Numbered from the stretch's first letter, positions 43,949 through 53,482 are shown. The stretch: DNA of 59,556 bases from an uncultured Roseburia sp. (GCA_910577925.1 CAJTOI010000021.1:1-59556); one strand, 5' to 3'. The notes: generated by a model not told the origin, from the letters alone. Made by a program: numbers and translations.

Positions 43949-44807
43949 CCGTCTTTTTACCTCCTGTCTTCTTTACCGCAAGGCCGGACAGCCAATTGAT
44001 CAAAATGACAACCGCAAGCAATATGACCGCAGTCGCATACGTCTGGTCGATATAAAGCCCCTCGCCCGAAATAGAATACATATGGACGGACAGAGTACGC
44101 GCCGAAGAAAAAATACTCGTCGCGATTTCCGCAACGGTTCCGGCGGTAAAAATCAGTGCCGCCGATTCCCCGACCATACGCCCGACGCCGAGAATTACGC
44201 CGGATAAAATACCCGGAACGGCGCAGGGCAGGACAATTGAAAATACGGTGCGTAGTTTTCCCGTCCCCAGTCCGAAGCTTCCCTCACGGTAGCTGTCCGG
44301 CACGCTTCTTAAAGACTCTTCCGTTGTCCGCATGATAAGCGGCAGAATCATAATACTTAACGTCAGGGCCCCAGACAGCAGAGACAAACCCAGGCCGAGG
44401 TATTTCACAAAAAACAGGGAGCCAAACAGCCCGTACACGATGGACGGAATGCCGGACAATGTTTCGGCGGTAATACCTGCAATATAGACCAGCTTACTTC
44501 CCCGCCCGGCATATTCTGTCAGATAAATTGCCGCGCCGATTCCGACGGGAACCGCAAACAGCAGAGAGAGCAGCGTTATCAGCAGCGTGTTAATCAGCGC
44601 CGGGAGTAAAGACACATTTTCCGTTGTATATCTGACGTCAAATAACTCCGGCGATAAATTCGGAATCCCCTTTATCAGTATATATGCGATAATAAAAAGC
44701 AGCGCAAGCGCCGTAAGAAATGCTGCAAACCACACGGAAAAGAGCAGGAAAAAAGATTTCGGATCGCGCCCGTATGCGCGCCATTTTCGTTTTAAATTCC
44801 GGACCAT
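43941..44807 (-). CDS. pstA: Phosphate ABC transporter permease PstA
   Basis: A 288-residue permease with six helices. The BPD permease coupling loop is SYREGSFGLGTGKLRTVFSI, and FAVPVGIGAAIYLTEYAG and SGIPSIVYGLFG are typical of PstA. Its start follows the pstC stop directly, without a gap. Confidence 0.95.
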   Translation of the reverse strand: MVRNLKRKWRAYGRDPKSFFLLFSVWFAAFLTALALLFIIAYILIKGIPNLSPELFDVRYTTENVSLLPALINTLLITLLSLLFAVPVGIGAAIYLTEYAGRGSKLVYIAGITAETLSGIPSIVYGLFGSLFFVKYLGLGLSLLSGALTLSIMILPLIMRTTEESLRSVPDSYREGSFGLGTGKLRTVFSIVLPCAVPGILSGVILGVGRMVGESAALIFTAGTVAEIATSIFSSARTLSVHMYSISGEGLYIDQTYATAVILLAVVILINWLSGLAVKKTGGKKTDG

Positions 44808-45656
44808 TTATTTCACTCTCCTTTTAAACAGGAAAAGGGACAGATTGACCATGAGAATAAAAACAAACAGCACAACCGCGGTGCCGATTAACGCCTCGCG
44901 GTGCAAATCCGCAGAATATCCCATTTCCAGTACAATATTTGTCGTCAGCGTACGCACGCCGGAAAGAATCCCGTCCGGAATGACCGCCTGATTTCCCGCA
45001 ACCATCATAACCGCCATTGTCTCGCCGACTGCCCGTCCGATTCCCAGCACGGCGCCTGTGAAAATACCGCTTTTTGCCGCGGGAAGGACCGTGTAAAAAA
45101 CGCTTCTCTCGTGGGAAGCTCCGAGGGCAAGCCCGCCCTCATAGTAGCTTTCCGGGACTGCCCGGATCGCTGTTTCCGAAACGCTGATCACCGTCGGTAA
45201 AATCATCAGTCCCAGTAAGACAGAGGCGGTCAGAACACTCATACCGCGCCCGCCAAAGGTTTCCCGCACGAAAGGGACTATGACTACCAGACCGAAAAAG
45301 CCATACACCACCGACGGAATCCCGGCCATCAGATTGACTGCCGGTTTCAAACCTTTATAAATATATTTTGGACAGAAACGCGCCATAAATACCGCCGTCA
45401 ATATTCCGACCGGCACGCCGATAAACAGCGCTCCGGCAGTTACATAGAGGGAACCGACGATCATGGGGAAAATCCCGTAAAGGTCATTTGCAGGCTTCCA
45501 TTTTGTGCCCAGCAGAAAGCGGAAAACGCCGATCTCTCTTATCGCCGGAATACCGTTTGCAAACAGGAATACACAGATCAGGATTACAGCCGCAGCGGAC
45601 ACGCAGGCTGCCAGGAAAAAAAGCAGCTTCATCGTCTTTTCTTTTCTGTACTTCAT
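44808..45656 (-). CDS. pstC: Phosphate ABC transporter permease PstC
   Basis: A 282-residue permease with six helices. The coupling loop SYYEGGLALGASHERSVFYTV and the motif MAGIPSVVYGFFG mark the Pst type. The start at 45656 follows AGGAGCGTAACG; longer in-frame starts overlap pstS and are unlikely. Positioned between pstS and pstA in the normal order. Confidence 0.95.
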   Translation of the reverse strand: MKYRKEKTMKLLFFLAACVSAAAVILICVFLFANGIPAIREIGVFRFLLGTKWKPANDLYGIFPMIVGSLYVTAGALFIGVPVGILTAVFMARFCPKYIYKGLKPAVNLMAGIPSVVYGFFGLVVIVPFVRETFGGRGMSVLTASVLLGLMILPTVISVSETAIRAVPESYYEGGLALGASHERSVFYTVLPAAKSGIFTGAVLGIGRAVGETMAVMMVAGNQAVIPDGILSGVRTLTTNIVLEMGYSADLHREALIGTAVVLFVFILMVNLSLFLFKRRVK

Positions 45657-45666
45657 CGTTACGCTC

Positions 45667-46560
45667 CTACTGTGACAGCTCGTTCCAATTAACCGCATTT
45701 CCCATAAAAATATCCGCCACCTGTTCACTTGTAAGCCCGTTTACCGGACAATCGTTATTTACGATTACGGCGATTCCGTCCATCGCAATCACGGCAGCCG
45801 TCAACCCTTTTTCCCTTTCCGAATCCGTCAGTTCACGTGAAGCCATACCGATATCACAGCTGCCGTCTATTGTACCGGAAATCCCCGTAGAAGAGTCGCT
45901 TTGCTGTATCTCAATCGTCACGCCGGGATTCTTTTCGAGATAAGCCTCCTTTAGCTTTTCCATCACGGGGGTGACAGAACTTGAACCTGCTATGACAATT
46001 TTTCCCGATTCCGATTTTCCGCCATAGGCTGCCGCATCCGATACGGAAATATATCCGTTCTCTTCAATTACCGCCTGTCCGTCCGCACTCATAATGAAAT
46101 CCATAAAATCCCGCGCCTCGTCACTCAGATCATCCTTTGTTGCGATGTTGAAGGGACGGGCAATCCTGTATGTGCCGTTTTTAATATTTTCAATTGTTGC
46201 ATCCGTACCGTCAATCTGAATCGCTTTTACGGAATCATTCATGGAACCGAGCGAAATATATCCGACGGCATATAAATCCCCGGCAACGCTTGTCATCATA
46301 ACCGACGTGGAATTTGTCACGGCGGCGGTGTCCGTCGTATAGTCAACTTTTTCTCCCGCTTCATTTTTCTGCTCGATTCCAAACAGCTCCGTGAACGCGC
46401 CGCGGGTACCCGAACCGTCTTCGCGGGTGAGCACATTGATTTCCCTTGTCTCGTCAAATCCTGCCGAACCATCCTCACTGCCTCCGCCGCACCCTGTTAT
46501 TACAGACAGCGCCAGCGCTCCGGCAAGGACAAACGGCAGGTACTTTTTTGATGCTTTCAT
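45667..46560 (-). CDS. pstS: Phosphate-binding lipoprotein PstS
   Basis: A 297-residue lipoprotein. The lipobox LSVITGCGGG places the lipidated cysteine near residue 24. The mature part is a type II binding protein with two repeats of phosphate-binding segments: TREDGSGTRGAF (near residue 47) and AGSSSVTPVMEKLKEAY (near residue 185), plus DSSTGISG and IGMASRELTDSE. AAAGGAGGAGAATT precedes the start. It captures phosphate outside the membrane for PstCAB. Confidence 0.95.
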   Translation of the reverse strand: MKASKKYLPFVLAGALALSVITGCGGGSEDGSAGFDETREINVLTREDGSGTRGAFTELFGIEQKNEAGEKVDYTTDTAAVTNSTSVMMTSVAGDLYAVGYISLGSMNDSVKAIQIDGTDATIENIKNGTYRIARPFNIATKDDLSDEARDFMDFIMSADGQAVIEENGYISVSDAAAYGGKSESGKIVIAGSSSVTPVMEKLKEAYLEKNPGVTIEIQQSDSSTGISGTIDGSCDIGMASRELTDSEREKGLTAAVIAMDGIAVIVNNDCPVNGLTSEQVADIFMGNAVNWNELSQ

Positions 46561-46623
46561 TTTGTAATTCTCCTCCTTTTTCAATGATCCGTCTCTTTCA
46601 GGCGCTTTGTTGTTTACACATCT

Positions 46624-46680
46624 ATCATAGAAAAGAAATATCAATTCCATTATCGCGGTATTGTAAAATCATTGTAAAAT
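46624..46680 (-). promoter_or_regulatory. PHO box and pst promoter
   Basis: On the minus strand TTTACA-ATGAT-TTTACA (TGTAAA at 46662-46667 and 46673-46678 on the plus strand) fits the Firmicute PhoP site of TT(A/T/C)ACA repeats 4-6 bp apart. A -10-like TATGAT (46624-46629) lies downstream, about 60 bp before pstS. Confidence 0.75.
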
Positions 46681-46686
46681 TAAAAC

Positions 46687-46733
46687 AGCGCCGTACCCCC
46701 GAACCCGAAAAACCGGCCCGGATGATACGGCGC
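46687..46733 (-). terminator. Hairpin after aroF
   Basis: GCGCCGTA and TACGGCGC enclose a GC-rich inner region (CCCGAA..CCGG) and are followed on the minus strand by TTTTAATTTTA. It separates aroF from the pst promoter. Confidence 0.6.
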
Positions 46734-46760
46734 ATGCCATTTATCGTTTTATTAAATTTT

Positions 46761-47813
46761 CTACCACAGTTCCGCCAGCTCATAAATCAGCTTTTCGCTC
46801 TTGTCCCATCCCAGACACGGGTCCGTGATGGATTTGCCGTAGCAGTGTTCGCTGACCTTCTGCGCGCCGTCCTCGATATAACTCTCTATCATCAGCCCTT
46901 TCACCAGATTTCTCACATCCGGCGAAACCTTGCAGCTGTGCATCACATCCTTGCAGATCCGAATCTGCTCTAAGTATTGCTTGCCGGAATTGGAGTGATT
47001 TGCATCGATAAGCGCCGCCGGATGCGCCAGCATATTTTTCTGGGAAGCGTTCGCTTCCCCGTAGTGCTCTAAGAGATTCTGCAGATCCTCATAGTGATAA
47101 TTCGGCATATTCCGCCCGAACTTATCCACATACCCCCGCAGAATCGCATGCGTGTACGGGTTTCCCTTTGTGCATACTTCCCAGCCGCGGTACAGGAATG
47201 TATGCGCATTGTGGGCCGCGATAATCGAATTCATCATCACCGCCAGATCTCCGCCGGTCGGGTTCTTCATGCCGACCGGAATCCCGACGCCGCTCGCGGT
47301 CAGCCGGTGCTGCTGATTTTCGACGGAGCGCGCCCCCACCGCCACATAGGACAGTAAATCCGACAGATATCTGTGGTTCTCCGGATAGAGCATCTCATCC
47401 GCACAGGTAAAGCCCGTCTCCTCCACGGCCCGCTTGTGCAGCTGGCGGATCGCGATAATCCCCTTTAGCATATCGGATTCCTTCTCCGGGTCCGGCTGAT
47501 GCAGCATCCCCTTATAACCCACGCCGATCGTCCGCGGCTTATTGGTGTAAATGCGGGGAACGATAAAAATTTTATCATTCACCTTCTCCTGTACGCCTGC
47601 AAGACGCAGAATATAATCAATGACCGCATCCTCGCTGTCCGCCGAGCACGGACCGATCACAAGCAGCAGCCTTCCGTCCCGTCCCTCAAAAATCGCGCGG
47701 ATCTGCTCATCGCGCTCTGCCTTTATCGCCGCAATCCGATCGCTTACGGGATACTCCTCCTTTAATTCCTGCGGATTCGGCAGCTGCCGTAAAAATTCCA
47801 TTTCCATCTCCAT
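46761..47813 (-). CDS. aroF: 3-deoxy-7-phosphoheptulonate (DAHP) synthase, AroFGH type
   Basis: A 350-residue enzyme of the AroFGH class I type. It condenses phosphoenolpyruvate and erythrose-4-phosphate in the first step of aromatic amino acid synthesis. Visible motifs are VIGPCSADSEDA, RIYTNKPRTIGVGYKG, GARSVENQQHR, GMKNPTGGD, IDANHSNSGKQY and DPCLGWDK. The N-terminal stretch (LRQLPNPQELKEEYPVSD) carries the inhibitor-responsive region of this class. AGAGGATTGTC precedes the start. Confidence 0.95.
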   Translation of the reverse strand: MEMEMEFLRQLPNPQELKEEYPVSDRIAAIKAERDEQIRAIFEGRDGRLLLVIGPCSADSEDAVIDYILRLAGVQEKVNDKIFIVPRIYTNKPRTIGVGYKGMLHQPDPEKESDMLKGIIAIRQLHKRAVEETGFTCADEMLYPENHRYLSDLLSYVAVGARSVENQQHRLTASGVGIPVGMKNPTGGDLAVMMNSIIAAHNAHTFLYRGWEVCTKGNPYTHAILRGYVDKFGRNMPNYHYEDLQNLLEHYGEANASQKNMLAHPAALIDANHSNSGKQYLEQIRICKDVMHSCKVSPDVRNLVKGLMIESYIEDGAQKVSEHCYGKSITDPCLGWDKSEKLIYELAELW

Positions 47814-47965
47814 GACAATCCTCTCACAGGGACGGCCGATGTCCTGTGCCGGCCGCCCCTTCTCTGTATTTTATTTCGCACTGCAACGCGTCACAGCGTT
47901 GAGTCATGGATTATCATACCGCTTTTTACCGATTTCGTCAATACGCTTTTGGCGTTTCCCGTCTG

Positions 47966-49162
47966 CTAAAGGATATATTTCTCCGCGCGGATTCTGGATT
48001 CGTTTCTGCGCTCCGCTGTTTCGCCGGTCTTTTTCTCCGTTCCCGTATGAATCTCTGTCACACCCCTGCTCACGGCTATGACCGCGCTCCGCTGCGCTTC
48101 GCTGCACAAAATCTCCACGCATCCGACCGCATGAAGCCGCTCAAGAATCTGCTCCGGCGTCACCGCCTCGTCTATTTTTACGCTGACGCAGCCTTTCAGA
48201 CAGATCCCCTCGGGATGCGCCGCAAACATTGCCCGGTCCACCGTCACCTTAAGCTGTCCCAAAATCAGATCTCCCTTTTGCTCCTGCAGCTTCCGATATA
48301 CCGCATCCACTTCCAGAAATGCATCCTTCTGCTCCCCGGCCAGCTCTACATCCCCGTTCACATACAGTTTTTCAATCTGCGGCAGCAGAGAAGTACACCC
48401 CTCTTCCAGGCGCAGGCTGCCGTCCACATAGATCCTGCTGCCGTTCTTTTTTATGAATGCCGCATCCAGCACGGCATCCCCGGGCACATAGCTGCAGCCG
48501 TCCGCCACCACCTCAAACTCCGTCGACTCGTCAAACATGGGAACCGCCGCTCTCACAAAGCGCTCCGCCACAAGCGCCTTTTGGGTCTCAAATGAAATAT
48601 TTTCGGCCGCAAGCGCTTCCACGTCCAGAGAATCGTCCAGCATCACGACTTTCTTCGCCGCATAGTACCGCGCTTTGGGTTTTACCCGCAGCCCGAAATA
48701 CCGATCCAGCACGGCGGTCTTTTTCAGCCGGATGCAGCCGTCCGAATACACCTGTGTCACCCCGTTTACCGACAATCTGGTAAGGCGCGGCATCAGACTC
48801 CGCGGGCAGGTCACGCTGCCGTTGACAAGGATTCCGACATAACTGCTCAGAATTTCCTCCGTTCCCGGCTCAATCTCCAGATTTCCGTTTACACAGAGCC
48901 AGGTCGGTCTCGGCAGCGCCGTCCCCTTTGCGATCGTAAACGACCCGTTCTGCTCCTGGAAATCCACATCCTCCTCGGTCAGAATCGTGTTCTCCACATG
49001 CAGTTCAATCGGATATGCGTCCAAAATCTTCTGGCTGCGCTCGTTCAGCAGCAAAAATTCCGTATTGATGCGCACGCCCGCATAATCCTTGAACCGGTCT
49101 TCCCGCATTTTTCTCGCATCGCATATTTCGCAGTCCAATACAAAGTTTCTCTTCTCTTCCAT
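47966..49162 (-). CDS. Hypothetical beta-repeat protein in a sigma-factor operon
   Basis: A 398-residue protein without signal peptide or membrane helix. It is built from recurring units of about 40 residues centred on a hydrophobic-VNG motif: LCVNGNLEIEPG, ILVNGSVTCP, LSVNGVTQVYSDG, IYVDGSLRLEEG, LYVNGDVELAG. This suggests a stacked beta-strand or bactofilin-like fold. An arginine-rich tail (TAERRNESRIRAEKYIL) ends it. The N-terminus has CEICDARKM with two cysteines. GGAGGAAATGA precedes the start. It follows an ECF sigma gene and may be controlled by it. The family is not recognised. Confidence 0.55.
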   Translation of the reverse strand: MEEKRNFVLDCEICDARKMREDRFKDYAGVRINTEFLLLNERSQKILDAYPIELHVENTILTEEDVDFQEQNGSFTIAKGTALPRPTWLCVNGNLEIEPGTEEILSSYVGILVNGSVTCPRSLMPRLTRLSVNGVTQVYSDGCIRLKKTAVLDRYFGLRVKPKARYYAAKKVVMLDDSLDVEALAAENISFETQKALVAERFVRAAVPMFDESTEFEVVADGCSYVPGDAVLDAAFIKKNGSRIYVDGSLRLEEGCTSLLPQIEKLYVNGDVELAGEQKDAFLEVDAVYRKLQEQKGDLILGQLKVTVDRAMFAAHPEGICLKGCVSVKIDEAVTPEQILERLHAVGCVEILCSEAQRSAVIAVSRGVTEIHTGTEKKTGETAERRNESRIRAEKYIL

Positions 49163-49233
49163 TCATTTCCTCCATTCTGCGGCAGCGCCGCCATAAGCGC
49201 CTCATTTAATAAAAAAATCCTTGTCTCTTCCAT
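49045..49233 (-). CDS. Doubtful small ORF overlapping the next gene
   Basis: A 62-codon frame starting MEETRIFLLNEALMAALPQN, preceded by GAGGGGGATTACCG. It begins 35 bp after the sigma gene and overlaps the following gene by 118 bp in another frame. The first 24 residues look plausible; the overlapping part does not. It may be a leader peptide or an eroded anti-sigma fragment. Confidence 0.3.
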   Translation of the reverse strand: MEETRIFLLNEALMAALPQNGGNEWKRRETLYWTAKYAMREKCGKTGSRIMRACASIRNFCC

Positions 49234-49268
49234 CGGTAATCCCCCTCTCATTCTGCCGCTGCCCTTAA

Positions 49269-49727
49269 TCAATCTTCCCACTCTCTCCGCAGCTTTTGTC
49301 TGGCAGAGGACAGCCTCATCCGCACCGTCGCCGGGGGCATCCCAAACATCGCTCCGAGCTCCGACGAATTATAACCCTCGAGATAGCGCATCCGAAACAG
49401 CCTGCGCTCCTCCTCGGGCAATGCCGCAAGAAGCGCTTCCGTGCCGACTTCGCCGTACCCTTCGCTCTCGCTGCCGGTCTCGGTATCCGGCTCGGCTATC
49501 GTCTCATATTTCCGATGCCGCAGCAAATCCCGGTAGCGGTTTTTCAGCGTGCGGTACAGCCACGCCCGGCCCTGGCTTACGCCGAGCGACTCAAGGATCT
49601 CGCTGTTTTTGAGCGCCCGGTAAAAGGTTTCCTGCACCAGATCCTCCGCCATTGCCGCGTCCTGCGTCATATTCCCTGCAAACCGCAGCAGCTCGTCGCG
49701 ATAGCGCCGGTATAATTCCTCGACCAT
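49269..49727 (-). CDS. RNA polymerase ECF-type sigma factor
   Basis: A 152-residue sigma factor. Region 2 is MTQDAAMAEDLVQETFYRAL with GRAWLYRTLKNRYRDLLR; region 4 is LPEEERRLFRMRYLEGYNSSELGAMFGMPPATVRMRL-like with the helix-turn-helix near residue 118. AGGAGGAAAAGCC precedes the start. No recognisable anti-sigma membrane protein follows, which is unusual; the downstream gene encodes the unrecognised beta-repeat protein. Confidence 0.88.
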   Translation of the reverse strand: MVEELYRRYRDELLRFAGNMTQDAAMAEDLVQETFYRALKNSEILESLGVSQGRAWLYRTLKNRYRDLLRHRKYETIAEPDTETGSESEGYGEVGTEALLAALPEEERRLFRMRYLEGYNSSELGAMFGMPPATVRMRLSSARQKLRREWED

Positions 49728-49798
49728 GGCTTTTCCTCCTCTTCTTAAGTGCTTTCACTAAGAGAACGACTGGGAGCGCAGAAGTGTTGGGAAAATTT

Positions 49799-50662
49799 TT
49801 ATATTGTTTCTCTGTATTCCTTCGGCGACATCCCGTACTCCTTTTTAAATGCCCGGAAAAAGCTCGAATAATCCCGGAAGCCATACCTCAGACAAACCTC
49901 CGTTATCTTTTCTCCTGCAAGAATCGCATCCCTGCAGGCCGCAACTCTCTTTTTCGTAATGTATCGGTGAATCGACATCCCGATGCTCTCCTTAAACAGA
50001 TGCGCGATATGGTATTTGCTGACATAAAACTCCCCCGCAAGCTGCTCCAGCGACAGGCTTTCGTCTAAATGCCTGTCAATATATTCCGTCAGATTATCGT
50101 AGAGACTCTGCTGCTCTTCCCGTCGTCCGGGATTGCCGTTTTCATAAGCAATCCGGTTCAGCAGCAGCACCAGCTCATTCACATACAGCGGAATCTGCGC
50201 CTCTTTCCCGAAACGGTTTCCGCGGGTTTCCGCGATCAGCTGAAAGACTTTCGACTGAATCGTGTTAAACGTGACCGCATCATTGTGAAAAATATAACTC
50301 TGCGGCGCCGTCCGCATGCACTGCGCCAGATAGCCGTAGGCTGCGGAGAGCTCCGTCAGCATCCGATAATACTCCGTGCCAATCCAGAATACAAATCTCC
50401 GATAGGGGACTTCCTTATCGTGAATCACCGCCCGATGCTTTACCCCCGGCGGAATCAGTACCACATCCCCGCTTCGCAGCGCGTAAACCGTCCCGTCTAT
50501 CGCAATCGACATATGGCCCTCGAGGAAAAAATAAAATTCATAGTAATCGTGCGCATGGTCCTGCGCCTTTGTCCGGTAATGCTCTTTGTAATAGTAGATT
50601 TCGAAATCCTTTGACAGCATATACTGTCTTGTGCTGAATTTTGTCTGCAGATTCTTTTCCAT
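49799..50662 (-). CDS. AraC-family transcriptional regulator
   Basis: A 287-residue regulator. The N-terminal cupin (HDYYEFYFFLEGHMSIAIDG, then GDVVLIPPGVKHRAV) senses a ligand. The C-terminal AraC double HTH includes LSLEQLAGEFYVSKYHIAHLFK and the second helix block KITEVCLRYGFRDYSSFFRAFKK, ending in GMSPKEYR. The start MEKNLQTKF at 50662 is chosen over an upstream in-frame ATG by spacing. It is divergent from uxuA-uxuB with a 136-bp gap, so activation of hexuronate catabolism is the natural inference. Confidence 0.9.
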   Translation of the reverse strand: MEKNLQTKFSTRQYMLSKDFEIYYYKEHYRTKAQDHAHDYYEFYFFLEGHMSIAIDGTVYALRSGDVVLIPPGVKHRAVIHDKEVPYRRFVFWIGTEYYRMLTELSAAYGYLAQCMRTAPQSYIFHNDAVTFNTIQSKVFQLIAETRGNRFGKEAQIPLYVNELVLLLNRIAYENGNPGRREEQQSLYDNLTEYIDRHLDESLSLEQLAGEFYVSKYHIAHLFKESIGMSIHRYITKKRVAACRDAILAGEKITEVCLRYGFRDYSSFFRAFKKEYGMSPKEYRETI

Positions 50663-50798
50663 CCCGCATACCGCCCCTCCCGTTTTTTTCATCATAACAA
50701 GAAACCGCAATTTTTACAATATTGACAGCAATCGTATCAATCGCATTTCCGTCCGGCCCGCTTCTATAATAAATAAAAAAAGGAAGGTAAAACGATTT

Positions 50799-51869
50799 AT
50801 GGAAATGACTTTAAGATGGTACGGGCATGACTTTGACACCGTAACCCTGAAACAAATCCGGCAGATTCCCGGCGTCACCGGCGTCATCACAACACTCTAT
50901 GACACCGCCCCGGGTGAAGTGTGGCAACCCGCTCGCATCCGCGCCCTGAAAGAGGAGGTGGAAGCGGCAGGTCTCCGCATCGTCGGCATTGAGAGCGTCA
51001 ATATTCACGACGCGATCAAGACGGGCGCATCCGACCGTGACCGGTATATCGACAATTATATCGAAACGCTGGAAAATCTCGGAAAAGAGGATATTCACCT
51101 TGTCTGCTACAACTTTATGCCGGTCTTTGACTGGACGAGAACCGAGCTCGCCCGCATAAGGCCGGACGGCTCGACGGTTCTCGCCTACAATCAGGCCGCG
51201 GTGGACGCCATCGACCCCGAAGATATATTTTCTCTGATCTCGAAGGATTCCAACGGTTCCGTTCTGCCGGGCTGGGAGCCCTCGCGCATGGCAAAAATCA
51301 AAGAACTTTTCGCCATGTACAGGGAGATCGACGACGAGGCGCTCTTTGAAAATCTCAGATATTTTCTGGAACGCATCATGCCGGTGTGCGGCAGATATGA
51401 CATCAATATGGCCATTCACCCGGACGACCCGGTCTGGAGTGTCTTCGGACTGCCCCGCATTATCATCAGCAAGAAAAATATTCTGCGCATGATGCAGATG
51501 GTCGACGACCCGCACAACGGCGTCACTTTCTGCTCCGGTTCCTACGGGACAAATCCGCAGAACGATCTGCCCGATCTGATCCGCGCCTTAAAGGGACGGA
51601 TTCATTTCGCCCATGTGCGCAATCTGAAATTCAACACGCCCGCCGATTTCGAGGAGACCGCGCATCTGTCCTCCGACGGCTCCTTTGACATGTACGCGAT
51701 TATGAAAGCGCTCTATGAGATCGGTTTTACCGGCCCCATCCGCCCCGACCACGGGCGCATGATATGGGACGAAACCGCAATGCCCGGATACGGCCTGTAT
51801 GACAGAGCGCTCGGAGCCGCATATCTGAACGGTTTATGGGAAGCAATCGAGAAAGGAGATGACAAGTGA
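50799..51869 (+). CDS. uxuA: Mannonate dehydratase
   Basis: A 356-residue enzyme that dehydrates D-mannonate to 2-keto-3-deoxygluconate. Family signatures are the N-terminal RWYGHDFDTVTLKQIRQIPG, CYNFMPVFDWTRT, the metal-site MAIHPDDPVWSVFGLPRI, TFCSGSYGTNP and HFAHVRNLK, then IRPDHGRMIW. AGGAAGGT precedes the ATG. A TATAAT lies at about 50765-50770 with no good -35, consistent with an activator-dependent promoter. Its stop overlaps the uxuB start (TGATG). Confidence 0.95.
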   Translation: MEMTLRWYGHDFDTVTLKQIRQIPGVTGVITTLYDTAPGEVWQPARIRALKEEVEAAGLRIVGIESVNIHDAIKTGASDRDRYIDNYIETLENLGKEDIHLVCYNFMPVFDWTRTELARIRPDGSTVLAYNQAAVDAIDPEDIFSLISKDSNGSVLPGWEPSRMAKIKELFAMYREIDDEALFENLRYFLERIMPVCGRYDINMAIHPDDPVWSVFGLPRIIISKKNILRMMQMVDDPHNGVTFCSGSYGTNPQNDLPDLIRALKGRIHFAHVRNLKFNTPADFEETAHLSSDGSFDMYAIMKALYEIGFTGPIRPDHGRMIWDETAMPGYGLYDRALGAAYLNGLWEAIEKGDDK

Positions 51870-53482
51870 TGCGGTTAAGCGAAGCGGGATTAAAAGACAA
51901 AACGGCATGGACCTCACGCGGCTACCGCGTGCCGAATTTTGACAGACAGGCCGTAACAGACGCCACAAAAGAAAACCCCTTCTGGATTCATTTCGGAGCC
52001 GGAAATATTTTCCGTGCATTTCAGGCAAACGCCGTGCAGAAACTTTTAGATCGGGGTGTGCTTGACCGGGGATTGATTGTCGCGGAGGGCTACGACTATG
52101 AAATAATCGAAAAAGTGAACCGTCCCCATGACGACTACAGTCTTCTGGCGACGCTCAAAGCAGACGGCTCCGTCGAGAAGACCGTCATCGGAAGTATTGT
52201 GGAATCACTTGTGTTAGACTCCGAAAACAAGCGGGATTTCGCACGGCTGAAAGAAATTTTTCAAAAAGATTCCCTGCAGATGGCCACTTTTACCGTCACG
52301 GAAAAGGCCTACTCTCTGGAAGACGGATGCGGCAAAACGCTTCCGGCCGTGTCCGCCGACATGAAAAACGGACCGGGAAAGCCCCAAAGCTATATCGGAA
52401 AAGTAGCCTCTCTTCTCTATGCCCGTTTCCTTGTCGGTGAAAAACCGATTGCGATGGTCAGCATGGACAACTGTTCGCACAACGGAGACAGACTGCGTAA
52501 TGCCGTGTCCGCATTTGCGGAGGCGTGGGAGGAGAACGGCGCCGTGCGCCCCGGCTTTTTTGCGTATGTGACAGACCCGGACAAGGTGTCTTTTCCGTGG
52601 ACGATGATCGACAAAATCACGCCCCGCCCGGACGCATCCGTCAAAGAAATTTTAGAAAAGGACGGCGTGGAGGGACTCACCCCCGTTGTCACCGGTAAGC
52701 ATACTTATGTCGCGCCGTTTGTAAACGCCGAAGAATGCGAATACCTCGTGATCGAGGACTCCTTTCCGAACGGCCAGCCCGGGCTTGAGCCCTGCGGGTT
52801 TATTTTTACCGACAGACAGACCGTTGACAGGGCGGAAAAGATGAAGGTCTGCACCTGCTTAAATCCGCTTCACACCACGCTTGCGGTGTTCGGCTGCCTG
52901 CTCGGCTGCGGCCTGATCTCCGAAGAGATGCAAAACCCGTTCTTAAAAAAACTTGTGGCAACCGTCGGCTACCGGGAAGGACTCCCCGTTGTCACCGATC
53001 CCGGGATCATAAATCCGAAGGAATTTATCGACACCGCGGTCAATGTCCGCATTCCGAATCCGTTTATGCCCGACACCCCGCAGCGCATTGCCACCGACAC
53101 TTCCCAGAAGCTGTCCGTCCGCCTCGGCGAGACGCTCAAAGCCTATCTGCGCACTGACAGCCTTAACGTATCGGACCTCGTCGGCATCCCGCTCGTCTTT
53201 GCCGGATGGCTCCGCTACCTGATGGCCGTCGACGATTGCGGATGCGCCTTTACGCCGAGTCCGGACCCGCTTTTGGATTCTCTGCAGCCTTATGTGGCCG
53301 ACATCCGGCTCGGGGAAGACGTCGACGTCGACGCGCGTCTTCGCCCGATACTGGAAAACGAGACCGTCTTCGGCGTAAACCTCTATGAAGCGGGCCTCGC
53401 CGACGCCGTATGCCGGTACTTCGGCGAGATGATCGCCGGCGCCGGCGCGGTCCTTAAAACATTAGAGGAAACGTTTTCCTGA
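51869..53482 (+). CDS. uxuB: Fructuronate reductase / mannitol dehydrogenase family
   Basis: A 537-residue NAD-dependent dehydrogenase of the polyol/mannonate group. FWIHFGAGNIFRAFQANAVQ is the N-terminal Rossmann segment; TVTEKAYSL, VSMDNCSHNGDRL and the catalytic lysine region CLNPLHTTLAVFGCLLG follow. It reduces fructuronate to mannonate, the substrate-feeding step for UxuA. GAAAGGAGATGAC precedes the ATG. Translational coupling to uxuA is evident; both act in glucuronate breakdown. Confidence 0.9.
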   Translation: MRLSEAGLKDKTAWTSRGYRVPNFDRQAVTDATKENPFWIHFGAGNIFRAFQANAVQKLLDRGVLDRGLIVAEGYDYEIIEKVNRPHDDYSLLATLKADGSVEKTVIGSIVESLVLDSENKRDFARLKEIFQKDSLQMATFTVTEKAYSLEDGCGKTLPAVSADMKNGPGKPQSYIGKVASLLYARFLVGEKPIAMVSMDNCSHNGDRLRNAVSAFAEAWEENGAVRPGFFAYVTDPDKVSFPWTMIDKITPRPDASVKEILEKDGVEGLTPVVTGKHTYVAPFVNAEECEYLVIEDSFPNGQPGLEPCGFIFTDRQTVDRAEKMKVCTCLNPLHTTLAVFGCLLGCGLISEEMQNPFLKKLVATVGYREGLPVVTDPGIINPKEFIDTAVNVRIPNPFMPDTPQRIATDTSQKLSVRLGETLKAYLRTDSLNVSDLVGIPLVFAGWLRYLMAVDDCGCAFTPSPDPLLDSLQPYVADIRLGEDVDVDARLRPILENETVFGVNLYEAGLADAVCRYFGEMIAGAGAVLKTLEETFS

